A DNA stretch of 64,000 nucleotides from Actinoplanes sp. TBRC 11911 (GTDB lineage: Bacteria > Actinomycetota > Actinomycetes > Mycobacteriales > Micromonosporaceae), in NCBI RefSeq assembly GCF_012933445.1, contig NZ_JABBNC010000038.1:1-64000 (forward strand), written 5' to 3'. Numbering within the stretch: the stretch's first letter is position 1; each line of letters starts with the position of its first letter. The notes below the pieces were generated by a model. That model saw only the letters and a program-made list of their open reading frames with translations. It was not told the DNA's origin and did no database searches. The translations under genes and the position numbers were made by a program. Shown one piece after another: positions 41,634 to 49,173 of this stretch.

Positions 41634-42434
41634 CCGGCGGGTGGCCTCGGCCCGGGTAGCGTATTCGTCCTGCGCCGGATAGCCCACCGCGACCAGCGTC
41701 AGCCCGTGTGCCGGGGCGACGGTCACCTCGCTGGAGCGTTCCCGCATGGTGAGCAGGGTGGCCGGCCATTCCGGGGTACGGCGTCCGTCGCCGACCGCGA
41801 GCATCGCCCCGACCAGGCTGCGCACCATCGACTGGCAGAACGCGTCGGCCTGCACGGTCGCCACGCAGATCCCGTCCGGGTCGCGCCGCCAGTCCAGCCG
41901 CGTGATGGCCCGGACCGTGGTCGCGTGTTCCTTGCGCTTGCAGTAGGCGGCGTAGTCGTGCTCGCCGAGCAGCCCGGCCGCGGCCGCGTTGAGCAGCTCC
42001 AGGTCGAGCGGCCGCACCCAGCCCAGGGTGTCGTGGCGGCGCAGCGGCTCCGGACCCCACGGGGTGTCCGCCACCCGGTACTCGTAGCGCCGGAAGGTGG
42101 CCGAGAAGCGCGCGTCGAAGGTCGCGGGAACCTCGGTGACGGCCCGCACCCGCGCGTCCGGCGGCATCAACGCGGCCAACCGGCGCAGCAGCGACGCGCG
42201 CAACTGCTCCCACGCCTCCGCGGGCAGGTCGACGTGGCACACCTGACCGGTCGCGTGCACGCCCGCGTCGGTGCGCCCGGCCACCGTGAGCCCGAGCGGA
42301 GTGTCCGCGCCGACGAGCCTTGTGAACGCCTCGGTCAGCACCCCGGCCACGGTCCGTCGCGCCGGCTGCGCGGCCCACCCGGAGAAGTCGGCGCCGTCGT
42401 ACGACACGTCCAGCCGCAAGCGGACGGTGTCCAT
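41622..42434 (-). CDS. truA: tRNA pseudouridine synthase A
   Basis: TruA makes pseudouridine at positions 38-40 of tRNA. The 270-residue protein has the catalytic Asp in AGRTDAGVHATGQV (about residue 56), the opening LRLDVSYDGADFSGWAAQP and FCQSMVRSLVGAMLAVGDGR. It follows rplQ beyond a strong terminator, as in most actinobacteria, so it may rely on read-through or its own promoter. Confidence 0.97.
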   Translation of the reverse strand: MDTVRLRLDVSYDGADFSGWAAQPARRTVAGVLTEAFTRLVGADTPLGLTVAGRTDAGVHATGQVCHVDLPAEAWEQLRASLLRRLAALMPPDARVRAVTEVPATFDARFSATFRRYEYRVADTPWGPEPLRRHDTLGWVRPLDLELLNAAAAGLLGEHDYAAYCKRKEHATTVRAITRLDWRRDPDGICVATVQADAFCQSMVRSLVGAMLAVGDGRRTPEWPATLLTMRERSSEVTVAPAHGLTLVAVGYPAQDEYATRAEATRRLRA

Positions 42435-42452
42435 CCCGTACCCCCAAAAGGA

Positions 42453-42484
42453 GAGCCCGGCACCCTGTGAAGGGTGCCGGGCTC
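42453..42484 (-). terminator. Terminator after rplQ
   Basis: A perfect 14-base stem closes a 4-base loop (GTGA on the plus strand), followed leftward by TCCTTTT. It lies 13 bases after the rplQ stop and marks the end of the alpha operon before truA. Confidence 0.88.
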
Positions 42485-42497
42485 GAAAAAGCCGAAC

Positions 42498-43079
42498 TCA
42501 GGCCTTGGCCTCGTCGGTGTCGTCACCCTTCTCGGCCTTCGGCGCCTCGTCGGAAGCCGGCGTCTCGTCGTCGGCCGGCGGCTCCTCCGCCGCGAGCTCC
42601 TCCCGCGTCGGCAGCAGGCCGACCTCGGGCTCGTCCGGAGCCAGCGCCTCCACCTTGTCCTGCTGCGAGACGGCCTTGCGGGCCGCCCGCTTCGCCGGAC
42701 GCGCGGTGGTGGCCGCGATCTGCAGCTCCTCGACCAGCTCGATGACGGCCATCGGAGCCGAGTCGCCGCGACGCGGGACGGTCTTGGTGATCCGGGTGTA
42801 GCCACCCTCACGGTTCGTGAACCGGGGAGCGATCTGCTCGAACAAGGTGTAGACGACGTCCTTGTCCCGCACGACGGTCAGAACCCGGCGACGAGCGTGC
42901 AGGTCGCCGCGCTTGGCCTTCGTGATGAGCTGCTCAGCCAAGGGGCGCAGCCGCTTGGCCTTGGTCTCGGTGGTCTTGATCTTCCCGTGCCGGAAAAGCT
43001 CGGTGGCCAGGTTGGCCAGGATGAGCTTCTCGTGCGCCGGGCTGCCGCCGAGGCGGGGACCCTTGGTGGGCGTGGGCAT
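42498..43079 (-). CDS. rplQ: Ribosomal protein L17
   Basis: L17 binds 23S rRNA near the tunnel exit. The N-terminal 120 residues are the standard protein: PKGPRLGGSPAHEKLILANLATELFRHGKIKTTETKAKRLRPLAEQLITKAKRG. Residues 125-193 add an acidic, Ala/Glu-rich tail (EELAAEEPPADDETPA) not found in E. coli. It follows rpoA by 36 bases. Confidence 0.97.
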   Translation of the reverse strand: MPTPTKGPRLGGSPAHEKLILANLATELFRHGKIKTTETKAKRLRPLAEQLITKAKRGDLHARRRVLTVVRDKDVVYTLFEQIAPRFTNREGGYTRITKTVPRRGDSAPMAVIELVEELQIAATTARPAKRAARKAVSQQDKVEALAPDEPEVGLLPTREELAAEEPPADDETPASDEAPKAEKGDDTDEAKA

Positions 43080-43115
43080 TTCTCGATGCTCCTTGGTTGG
43101 GGACCGCTGCGGGGC

Positions 43116-44138
43116 TTAGAGCTGCTCGGTCTCGCGGTAGTCGTCGGTGTCGTAGTCCACGTCGCCGAACGAGTCCACGACGTGCGCCGGGTCGAACGAA
43201 GGAGCGCTGTCCTTCAGGCCCAGCCCCATTCCGGCGAGCTTCATCTTGACCTCGTCGATCGACTTCTGGCCGAAGTTCCGGATGTCCAGAAGGTCAGCCT
43301 CCGTACGCCCTATCAACTCGCCCACGCTGTTGATGCCCTCGCGCTTGAGGCAGTTGTACGAACGGACGGTGAGGTCCAGCTCCTCGATCGGCAGGGCCAG
43401 ATCGGCGGCGAGCTGCGCGTCCTGCGGGGACGGCCCGATGTCGATGCCCTCGGCGGTCTCGTCCAGTTCCCGGCAGAGGCCGAACAGCTCGACCAGGGTC
43501 GAACCGGCCGACGCCAGCGCGGTGCGGGGCGAGATGGACGCCTTCGACTCGACGTCGATGATCAGGCGGTCGAAGTCGGTGCGCTGCTCGACGCGGGTCG
43601 CCTCGACGCGGTAGGTCACCTTCATGACCGGCGAGTAGATCGAGTCGACCGGGATGCGGCCGATCTCGGCGCCGGCGTTCTTGTTCTGCGCCGCCGTGAC
43701 GTAGCCACGGCCCCGCTCGACGGTGAGCTCCATGTCGAGCCGGCCCTTGCTGTTGAGCGTGGCCAGCTTCAGGTCGGGGTTGTGCACGGACACGCCGGCC
43801 GGGGGCTGGATGTCACCGGCGGTGACGTCGCCCGGGCCCTGCTTGCGCAGGTACATGCTGACCGGCTCGTCGTGCTCGGAGCTGACGGTGAGCTCCTTGA
43901 CGTTCATGACGAGCTCGACCACGTCCTCCTTGACACCGGGGATGGTGGTGAACTCGTGCAGGACGCCGTCGATCTTGATGCTGGTGACCGCCGCGCCCGG
44001 GATGGACGACAGCAGGGTACGCCGCAGCGAGTTGCCGAGGGTGTACCCGAAACCCGGCTCCAGAGGCTCGATGGTGAACCGGGAGCGGGTCTCGCTGAGC
44101 GTCTCCTCCGAGAGGGACGGCCGCTGGCTGATGAGCAC
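43116..44138 (-). CDS. rpoA: RNA polymerase alpha subunit
   Basis: The 340-residue subunit dimerises through its N-terminal domain (FTIEPLEPGFGYTLGNSLRRTLLSSIPGAAVT) to start polymerase assembly. The C-terminal domain, for promoter UP elements and activators, is seen in LDLTVRSYNCLKREGINSVGELIGRTEADLLDIRNFGQKSIDEVK. The start is GTG. The usual partner rpsD lies upstream across 84 bases containing a hairpin. Confidence 0.98.
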   Translation of the reverse strand: MLISQRPSLSEETLSETRSRFTIEPLEPGFGYTLGNSLRRTLLSSIPGAAVTSIKIDGVLHEFTTIPGVKEDVVELVMNVKELTVSSEHDEPVSMYLRKQGPGDVTAGDIQPPAGVSVHNPDLKLATLNSKGRLDMELTVERGRGYVTAAQNKNAGAEIGRIPVDSIYSPVMKVTYRVEATRVEQRTDFDRLIIDVESKASISPRTALASAGSTLVELFGLCRELDETAEGIDIGPSPQDAQLAADLALPIEELDLTVRSYNCLKREGINSVGELIGRTEADLLDIRNFGQKSIDEVKMKLAGMGLGLKDSAPSFDPAHVVDSFGDVDYDTDDYRETEQL

Positions 44139-44185
44139 GCGATTCTCTTTTCTGTCTGGCCACCCGCTATTTGATGGCCGTCGGG

Positions 44186-44215
44186 CGTCCGGCGCCCCCC
44201 AGGAGGCGCCGGACG
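44186..44215. repeat. Hairpin between rpsD and rpoA
   Basis: Two 11-base arms (CGTCCGGCGCC and its exact complement) surround an 8-base loop and lie 8 nt before the rpsD stop side. The stem has no T-run, so partial termination, RNA processing or mRNA stability are options that could set rpoA relative to ribosomal proteins. Confidence 0.55.
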
Positions 44216-44222
44216 ATGGTGC

Positions 44223-44849
44223 TTACTTCGAGTAAAGCTCGACGATCAGCTGCTCCTGGACCTGCGTGTCGATGACGGCGCGGGTCGGGAGCGTGTGCAC
44301 GAGGATCTTCATCTCGGCCGGGATCGGCTCGAGCCACGCGGGCACCGGCCGGGAACCGGCCTGCGCCTGCGCGACGACGAAGGGGGTCATCTCCTTCGAC
44401 TTCTCCCGGGTCGTCACGATGTCGTGCTCCTTGACCCGGTACGAGGGGATGTCCACCTTCACGCCGTTGACCAGGAAGTGGCCGTGCTTGACCAGCTGCC
44501 GGGCCATGTCGCGGGACTGCGCGAGGCCGGCCCGGTAGACGACGTTGTCGAGACGGGACTCGAGGATCTGCAGCAGCACCTCACCGGTCTTGCCGGGCTT
44601 GGTGACAGCCTCCTCGTAGTAACCGCGGAACTGCTTCTCCAGCACGCCGTACACGCGACGGGCCTTCTGCTTCTCGCGGTGCTGGAGCAGGTACTCGGTC
44701 TCCTTGGTCCGGCCACGGCCGTGCTGGCCGGGCGGGAAGGGACGCGACTCGAACGGGCACTTCGGCCCGTCGCACTTGCTGCCCTTGAGGAACAGCTTCA
44801 TCTTCTCGCGGCGGCAGCGCTTGCAGTCCGCACCTGTGTAACGAGCCAT
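44223..44849 (-). CDS. rpsD: Ribosomal protein S4, zinc-binding form
   Basis: S4 is a primary assembly protein of the 30S body. The 208-residue protein has the Zn-binding Cys set in ADCKRCRREKMKLFLKGSKCDGPKCPFE and the S4 RNA-binding fold RLDNVVYRAGLAQSRDMARQLVKHGHFLVNG. In bacteria with this form, a Cys-free paralogue may be used under zinc shortage. It starts 16 bases after rpsK. Confidence 0.97.
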   Translation of the reverse strand: MARYTGADCKRCRREKMKLFLKGSKCDGPKCPFESRPFPPGQHGRGRTKETEYLLQHREKQKARRVYGVLEKQFRGYYEEAVTKPGKTGEVLLQILESRLDNVVYRAGLAQSRDMARQLVKHGHFLVNGVKVDIPSYRVKEHDIVTTREKSKEMTPFVVAQAQAGSRPVPAWLEPIPAEMKILVHTLPTRAVIDTQVQEQLIVELYSK

Positions 44850-44865
44850 TGCTTCTGTCTCTCCC

Positions 44866-45273
44866 TCAGACCCGGCGACGCTTCGGCGGACGCGTTCCGT
44901 TGTGCGGCTGCGGCGTGACGTCGGCGATCTGGCCGACCTCGAGGCCCGCTGCCTGCAGCGAACGGATGGCGGTTTCCCGGCCGGAGCCGGGGCCCTTGAC
45001 GAAGACATCGACCTTGCGCATGCCGTGCTCCATGGCCCGTCGAGCGGCGGCCTCGGCGGCCAGCTGCGCGGCGAACGGAGTCGACTTGCGGGAGCCCTTG
45101 AAGCCCACCTGGCCGGACGAGGCCCAGGAGATGACCGCACCGGTCGGGTCGGTGATCGACACGATGGTGTTGTTGAAGGTGCTCTTGATGTGCGCCTGCC
45201 CGTGGGCGACGTTCTTGCGTTCCTTGCGCCGGACCTTCTTTACTGCGGCCCCAGCGCGTGCCTTCGGTGGCAT
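44866..45273 (-). CDS. rpsK: Ribosomal protein S11
   Basis: S11 lies on the 30S platform. The 135-residue protein has AHIKSTFNNTIVSITDPTGAVISWASSGQVGFKGSRKSTPFAAQLAAE and ends with the conserved DVTPQPHNGTRPPKRRRV. The N-terminal arm PPKARAGAAVKKVRRKERK is basic as in other actinobacteria. Confidence 0.97.
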   Translation of the reverse strand: MPPKARAGAAVKKVRRKERKNVAHGQAHIKSTFNNTIVSITDPTGAVISWASSGQVGFKGSRKSTPFAAQLAAEAAARRAMEHGMRKVDVFVKGPGSGRETAIRSLQAAGLEVGQIADVTPQPHNGTRPPKRRRV

Positions 45274-45290
45274 AAGTCAGTGCGCTCCTA

Positions 45291-45671
45291 TTACTTCCGA
45301 CCGGGCTTCTTCTTACCGGCGACCGTGCGCTTCGGACCCTTGCGGGTACGAGCGTTGGTCCGGGTCCGCTGTCCACGGACGGGAAGACCACGGCGGTGGC
45401 GGATGCCGGCGTAGCTGCCGATCTCAACCTTGCGGCGGATGTCCGCGGCGACCTCGCGGCGCAGGTCGCCCTCTACCTTGAAATTGCCCTCGATGTAGTC
45501 GCGGAGCTGAACCAGCTCCTCGTCCGTGAGGTCCTTGGCGCGCTTGTCCAGGTCAATCTCGGTGGCGTTCAGTGCCTCGACGGCACGGGTGCGACCGATC
45601 CCGTAAATGTAGGTGAGCGCGATCTCCATCCGCTTCTCGCGGGGGAGGTCGACGCCGACTAGACGTGCCAT
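45291..45671 (-). CDS. rpsM: Ribosomal protein S13
   Basis: S13 forms inter-subunit bridges and contacts P-site tRNA. The 126-residue sequence begins MARLVGVDLPREKRMEIALTYIYGIGRTRA, with GNFKVEGDLRREVAADIRRKVEIGSYAGIRHRRGLPVRGQRT toward the end. The basic tail has RKGPKRTVAGKKKPGRK. The rpmJ gene lies 146 bases upstream. Confidence 0.97.
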   Translation of the reverse strand: MARLVGVDLPREKRMEIALTYIYGIGRTRAVEALNATEIDLDKRAKDLTDEELVQLRDYIEGNFKVEGDLRREVAADIRRKVEIGSYAGIRHRRGLPVRGQRTRTNARTRKGPKRTVAGKKKPGRK

Positions 45672-45817
45672 AAGCGGGCGTACTCCTCGGGATTCACTCG
45701 GAGGTCTGTGCCCTTCCCACCCCGCCTGCCCGGGCGGGCCCCGGCCTCCGACCGGGGGTACGGCCACTCAACGTGGCTCGGGACGAGCTTGTTCTAGATC
45801 TGGCAGCGGCGCTGGGC

Positions 45818-45934
45818 TCAGCCCTGGCGCTGCTTGTGGCGCGCGTCAGAGCTGCAGATCACCATGACGCGACCGTGCCGCCGGATGATCCGGCAGTGGT
45901 TGCAGATCCGCTTGACGCTCGGCTTGACCTTCAC
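45818..45934 (-). CDS. rpmJ: Ribosomal protein L36, zinc-binding form
   Basis: This 38-residue protein is too short for most searches but clear: KVKPSVKRICNHCRII, then RRHGRVMVICSS and RHKQRQG. The Zn ligands Cys11, Cys14, Cys27 and the following His are present. The start is GTG, reading on the leftward strand in line between infA and rpsM. Its presence in this order is universal in actinobacteria. Confidence 0.93.
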   Translation of the reverse strand: MKVKPSVKRICNHCRIIRRHGRVMVICSSDARHKQRQG

Positions 45935-45985
45935 GGTTTGCCTTAACTCTCAGTCGGACGGGACGTATTGCTCCCGGTCCCCTGG

Positions 45986-46207
45986 TTACTTGTAGCGGTA
46001 GACGATGCGCCCACGGGTGAGGTCGTACGGCGAAAGCTCGACGACGACCCTGTCCTCGGGAAGGATGCGGATGTAGTGCTGCCGCATCTTGCCGGAGATG
46101 TGCGCCAGTACCTTGTGACCATTGGCGAGCTCCACGCGGAACATGGCGTTCGGCAGGGGCTCGATCACCCGGCCCTCGATCTCGATGGCTCCGTCTTTCT
46201 TAGGCAT
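45986..46207 (-). CDS. infA: Translation initiation factor IF-1
   Basis: IF-1 binds the A site of the 30S subunit during initiation. The 73-residue OB-fold protein reads KKDGAIEIEGRVIEPLPNAMFRVELANGHKVLAHISGKMRQHYIRILPEDRVVVELSPYDLTRGRIVYRYK in overlapping segments that match the family over its whole length. GGAGG sits only 2 bases from the ATG, unusually close, so the start site on the mRNA may be leaderless-like or weak. Confidence 0.97.
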   Translation of the reverse strand: MPKKDGAIEIEGRVIEPLPNAMFRVELANGHKVLAHISGKMRQHYIRILPEDRVVVELSPYDLTRGRIVYRYK

Positions 46208-46257
46208 ATCCTCCGCTACCTGACACTGGGGTTCGGGGTTGGCTGACAACGCCATAA

Positions 46258-46279
46258 CCGAGCCGGAAGTCCGGCTCGG
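46258..46279. repeat. Hairpin in the infA leader
   Basis: CCGAGCCGG and CCGGCTCGG pair perfectly around AAGT, about 50 bases upstream of infA. It lies downstream of the candidate infA promoter and so would be in the transcript. A control stem or a terminator for the preceding DUF1707 gene are possible. Confidence 0.5.
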
Positions 46280-46350
46280 CACCAGCCGCGGCTCCCGCAA
46301 CCTCGAAGCGCTGAGGACATGCGGGAGTGGACGCTGCGCGCCGACTGTTC

Positions 46351-46380
46351 AGTGTACGCCCGCCTCAGCAGGTACACCAA
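46351..46380 (-). promoter_or_regulatory. Candidate promoter of the infA-rpmJ-rpsM-rpsK-rpsD-rpoA-rplQ operon
   Basis: Read leftward, TTGGTG, an 18-base spacer and TACACT fit a housekeeping promoter. It lies 144 bases upstream of infA and after the DUF1707 gene, so the alpha operon would have its own start. Confidence 0.55.
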
Positions 46381-46435
46381 TCGAGGTCACCGCAACCCGG
46401 AGTCGGGTGTGTCGGAGCGTCCAAAAGCGGACAAA

Positions 46436-47044
46436 TTATGCTTTTTCCGGCCTTGGCGGTAGGTCGCCGCGGGCGATGGCGTCGTCGATGAACTGACGGC
46501 GCTGCTCCTTGGTCGCGTCCATCGCGAGTTCGCCGCGCGCGATGGCCTCCCGCTGCAGGGCCCGCCGCTTCTGCTGATGCTCCCGGGCCAGCACCCGGAA
46601 CTGCTTCTCCGCCGCCGCCTTCTGCGGCGTCCCGGTCGCCAGCCCGCCCAGCGTCGTGATCACCAGGAAGAAGCCCCAGGGCCCGGCCACCCAGACCGGC
46701 CAGTAGTACTGCGGGGCCCCGGAGGCGATGCAGGTGATCACCCAGACGGCCGTGGTGACGGCCAGGACCGCGAACCAGGAACCCCAGATCTGCCCCAGCC
46801 ACTCCCGCGTGGCGGTCCCCGAGGCCACCGGCGGTTGCACCGCCTGGCTGACCACCACCGGCAGATCGGTCAGCAGGCCGTCCAGATCCCCATAGGTCTT
46901 CGCCGCGTACGCCCGTTGCACGCGCTCGTCGTACTCCTGCAGGTCGAGACGGCCCTCTTCGAGCGCGGCCCGTAGCCGTTCCGCCACCCGTTGCCGGTCC
47001 GCGTCGCCGGCCCGCATCTCGCTCCGACTCATACGTTCCACCAT
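46436..47044 (-). CDS. DUF1707 membrane protein, second of a tandem pair
   Basis: The 202-residue protein has the DUF1707 domain (MRAGDADRQRVAERLRAALEEGRLDLQEYDERVQRAYAAKTYGDLDGLLTDLP, residues 10-62), two transmembrane segments (about 85-105 and 110-135) and a charged C-terminal part resembling a short SHOCT-like helix pair. I take ATG 47044 since GGAGG is 9 bases upstream; a later ATG at 47032 is weaker. It follows its paralogue by 25 bases. Function is not known for the family. Confidence 0.82.
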   Translation of the reverse strand: MVERMSRSEMRAGDADRQRVAERLRAALEEGRLDLQEYDERVQRAYAAKTYGDLDGLLTDLPVVVSQAVQPPVASGTATREWLGQIWGSWFAVLAVTTAVWVITCIASGAPQYYWPVWVAGPWGFFLVITTLGGLATGTPQKAAAEKQFRVLAREHQQKRRALQREAIARGELAMDATKEQRRQFIDDAIARGDLPPRPEKA

Positions 47045-47069
47045 GCCAAGCGACCTCCACCGGCTTCGG

Positions 47070-47552
47070 TCAGCGGCCACGCCTCTCGCGCCGGGCGGCA
47101 CGTCGGGCATCCCGGGCGCCGTGGTTGCCCCAGAAGCCCAGGAAGCCGAGCACGAGCGGGATCAACATCCAGACGGGCCAGAAGTAGACCAGGTGTCCCG
47201 CGCTCAGACTGGTAATCAGCCAGATGAGCACACAGACCACAAACACACCGCCGTACGGCCCAAGGTAGCGCGGCAGCCAATTGGTGCCCTGCGGCTGCTC
47301 TGCGGGGGCCGGCGCCGCGGTGGCGGCGGGCGGTGGGGTGGCCGGCTGCACCTGGGACCGATCCAGCGGCACGGTGCCGGGCAGGTCGTCGAGCAGGCCG
47401 GTCAGATCGCCGAAGGTCTTCGCCCCGTACGTCTTCTGCAGGCGCTCGTCGTACTCGCTCAGGTCCAGGCGGCCCTCGTCGAGCGCCGCCTTGAGTTGAT
47501 CGGCCACTGCTTTACGGTCGGCATCCCCGGCCCGCATGTCATCGCGCCCCAT
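47070..47552 (-). CDS. DUF1707 membrane protein, first of a tandem pair
   Basis: The 160-residue protein opens with DUF1707 (DMRAGDADRKAVADQLKAALDEGRLDLSEYDERLQKTYGAKTFGDLTGLLDDLP), has a Pro/Ala-rich linker and two transmembrane segments (about 97-117 and 118-138), and ends in an Arg-rich tail (RDARRAARRERRGR). It is clearly homologous to the next gene through the N-terminal domain. It lies between map and infA, breaking the usual ribosomal gene run. Confidence 0.82.
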   Translation of the reverse strand: MGRDDMRAGDADRKAVADQLKAALDEGRLDLSEYDERLQKTYGAKTFGDLTGLLDDLPGTVPLDRSQVQPATPPPAATAAPAPAEQPQGTNWLPRYLGPYGGVFVVCVLIWLITSLSAGHLVYFWPVWMLIPLVLGFLGFWGNHGARDARRAARRERRGR

Positions 47553-47610
47553 GCGTTCCAGGATGCCAGCCGAGTCACAGCACCCGCGACCCCACCAGCT
47601 GACAGTTTGC

Positions 47611-48444
47611 TCAGGGTTGCTTCGACGTCACCAGGTCGCCGAGGCGGGCGCGGCCGCCGTCGTGCGCCGTGGTCACCCACACGCCGTCGTCGAGTAAGCA
47701 CATCGTGTGCTCGACGTGAGCCGCCAGCGACCCGTCGCGGGTCACCACTGTCCAGCCGTCGGACAGCTCCGCCGTCCGGGGCGAGCCCAGGGTGATCATC
47801 GGCTCGATGGCCAGGCACAGGCCCGGCTGCAGGCGCGGACCCTTGCCCGGCTTGCCGTAGTTCAGCACGTGCGGGTCCTGGTGCATCTCGGTGCCGATGC
47901 CGTGCCCGCCGTAGCCGTCCACGATCCCGTACCGGCCGGCCTTGCGGACCGCCTTCTCCACGTTGAAGGAGATGTCGGTGAGGTGACCCCGGCCGTTCGC
48001 CGAGCCGCGCGCGGCGGCCGCGATCCCGGCCCACATCGCGTCCTCGGCCACCTGGGCCATCTTGAGCAGGGCCGGGTCGGTCTCGCCGACCCCGACGGTG
48101 ATCGCCGAGTCGCCGTGCCAGCCGTCCAGGATCGCGCCGCAGTCCAGCGAGATCAGGTCACCCTCGCGCAGCACCTGCTGGGCGCTGGGGATGCCGTGCA
48201 CCACCTGGTCGTTGACCGAGGAACAGATCGAGGCGGGGAAACCCTGGTAGCCCTTGAACGACGGGATCGCGCCGGCGTCCCGGATGACTTTCTCGGCGAT
48301 CGCGTCCAGATCCGCCGTGGCGATGCCGGGCTCGATGGCCGCACGCATCGCGTCCAGCGCCGCCGCCACCACCAGGCCGGCGCCTCGCATCAGCTCGATC
48401 TGCTCCGGGGTCTTCAGCTGGATGTCCAGCTGCGCGCGGCGCAC
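47611..48444 (-). CDS. map: Methionine aminopeptidase, type I
   Basis: Map removes initiator Met from new proteins. The 277-residue protein begins VRRAQLDIQLKTPEQIELMRGAG, with metal ligands in LISLDCGAILDGWHGDSAIT, GYGGHGIGTEMHQDPHVLN, AIEPM and DGSLAAHVEHTM. The GTG start is 1 base after the adk stop. The last residues read through a His-rich helix common in actinobacteria. Confidence 0.96.
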   Translation of the reverse strand: MRRAQLDIQLKTPEQIELMRGAGLVVAAALDAMRAAIEPGIATADLDAIAEKVIRDAGAIPSFKGYQGFPASICSSVNDQVVHGIPSAQQVLREGDLISLDCGAILDGWHGDSAITVGVGETDPALLKMAQVAEDAMWAGIAAAARGSANGRGHLTDISFNVEKAVRKAGRYGIVDGYGGHGIGTEMHQDPHVLNYGKPGKGPRLQPGLCLAIEPMITLGSPRTAELSDGWTVVTRDGSLAAHVEHTMCLLDDGVWVTTAHDGGRARLGDLVTSKQP

Positions 48445-48445
48445 G

Positions 48446-49099
48446 TCAGCCCCCGTAGGAGCGCAGGGCGTCGATCGCGCGCACGGTGACGTCCTCGACC
48501 GGCCCGGTCGCATCGATACCGACCAGCTTGCCCTGAGCCCCGTAGAAGTCGACCAACGGAGCGGTCTTCTCCGCGTACTCCACCAGGCGGTTCGCGATCG
48601 TCTCCGCCTTGTCGTCGTCACGCTGGAACAGCTCCGACCCGCACCGGTCGCAGATGTTCTCCTTGCTCGTCGGGTCGAACTCGACGTGCCAGATCTTGCC
48701 GCAACCACGGCAGGTCCGGCGGCCCGAGAGCCGCCGGATCACTTCGTCGTCGTCGACCACGAGTTCCATCACGAGGTCGAGTGCGGTACCGAGGTCGGCG
48801 AGGAGCTTGTCCAGCGCCGACGCCTGCGGAACGGTGCGCGGGAAGCCGTCGAGCAGGAAGCCGTCACCGGCGTCCGGTTCGGCGAGCCGGTCCCGGACCA
48901 TGTTGATGGTCACTTCGTCCGGAACCAGCTGGCCGGCGTCCATGTAGCGCTTGGCCTCGACACCCAGCGGCGTGCCCTGCGACACGTTCGCCCGGAAGAT
49001 GTCGCCGGTGGAGATCTTCGGAACGGCGAGATGGGCGGCGATGAACTCAGCCTGGGTCCCCTTGCCGGCCCCCGGAGGGCCCACCAGTACCAGCCGCAC
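48446..49099 (-). CDS. adk: Adenylate kinase
   Basis: Adk interconverts AMP, ADP and ATP. The 217-residue protein has the P-loop GPPGAGKGTQ and AMP-binding STGDIFRANVSQGTPLG. The zinc-type LID has Cys pairs in CRGCGKIWH and NICDRCGSELFQRDDD, so this is a long-LID, Zn-binding form. GTG is the start, with GAGG 8 bases upstream. It lies between secY and map, the normal order. Confidence 0.97.
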   Translation of the reverse strand: MRLVLVGPPGAGKGTQAEFIAAHLAVPKISTGDIFRANVSQGTPLGVEAKRYMDAGQLVPDEVTINMVRDRLAEPDAGDGFLLDGFPRTVPQASALDKLLADLGTALDLVMELVVDDDEVIRRLSGRRTCRGCGKIWHVEFDPTSKENICDRCGSELFQRDDDKAETIANRLVEYAEKTAPLVDFYGAQGKLVGIDATGPVEDVTVRAIDALRSYGG

Positions 49100-49173
49100 C
49101 TACATCGCCTCGCTTCGGTGAGAACGAGCCTCGCATACCGCCGACGCAAGAGCCCCCCGGCTCCGCGTCCCCA

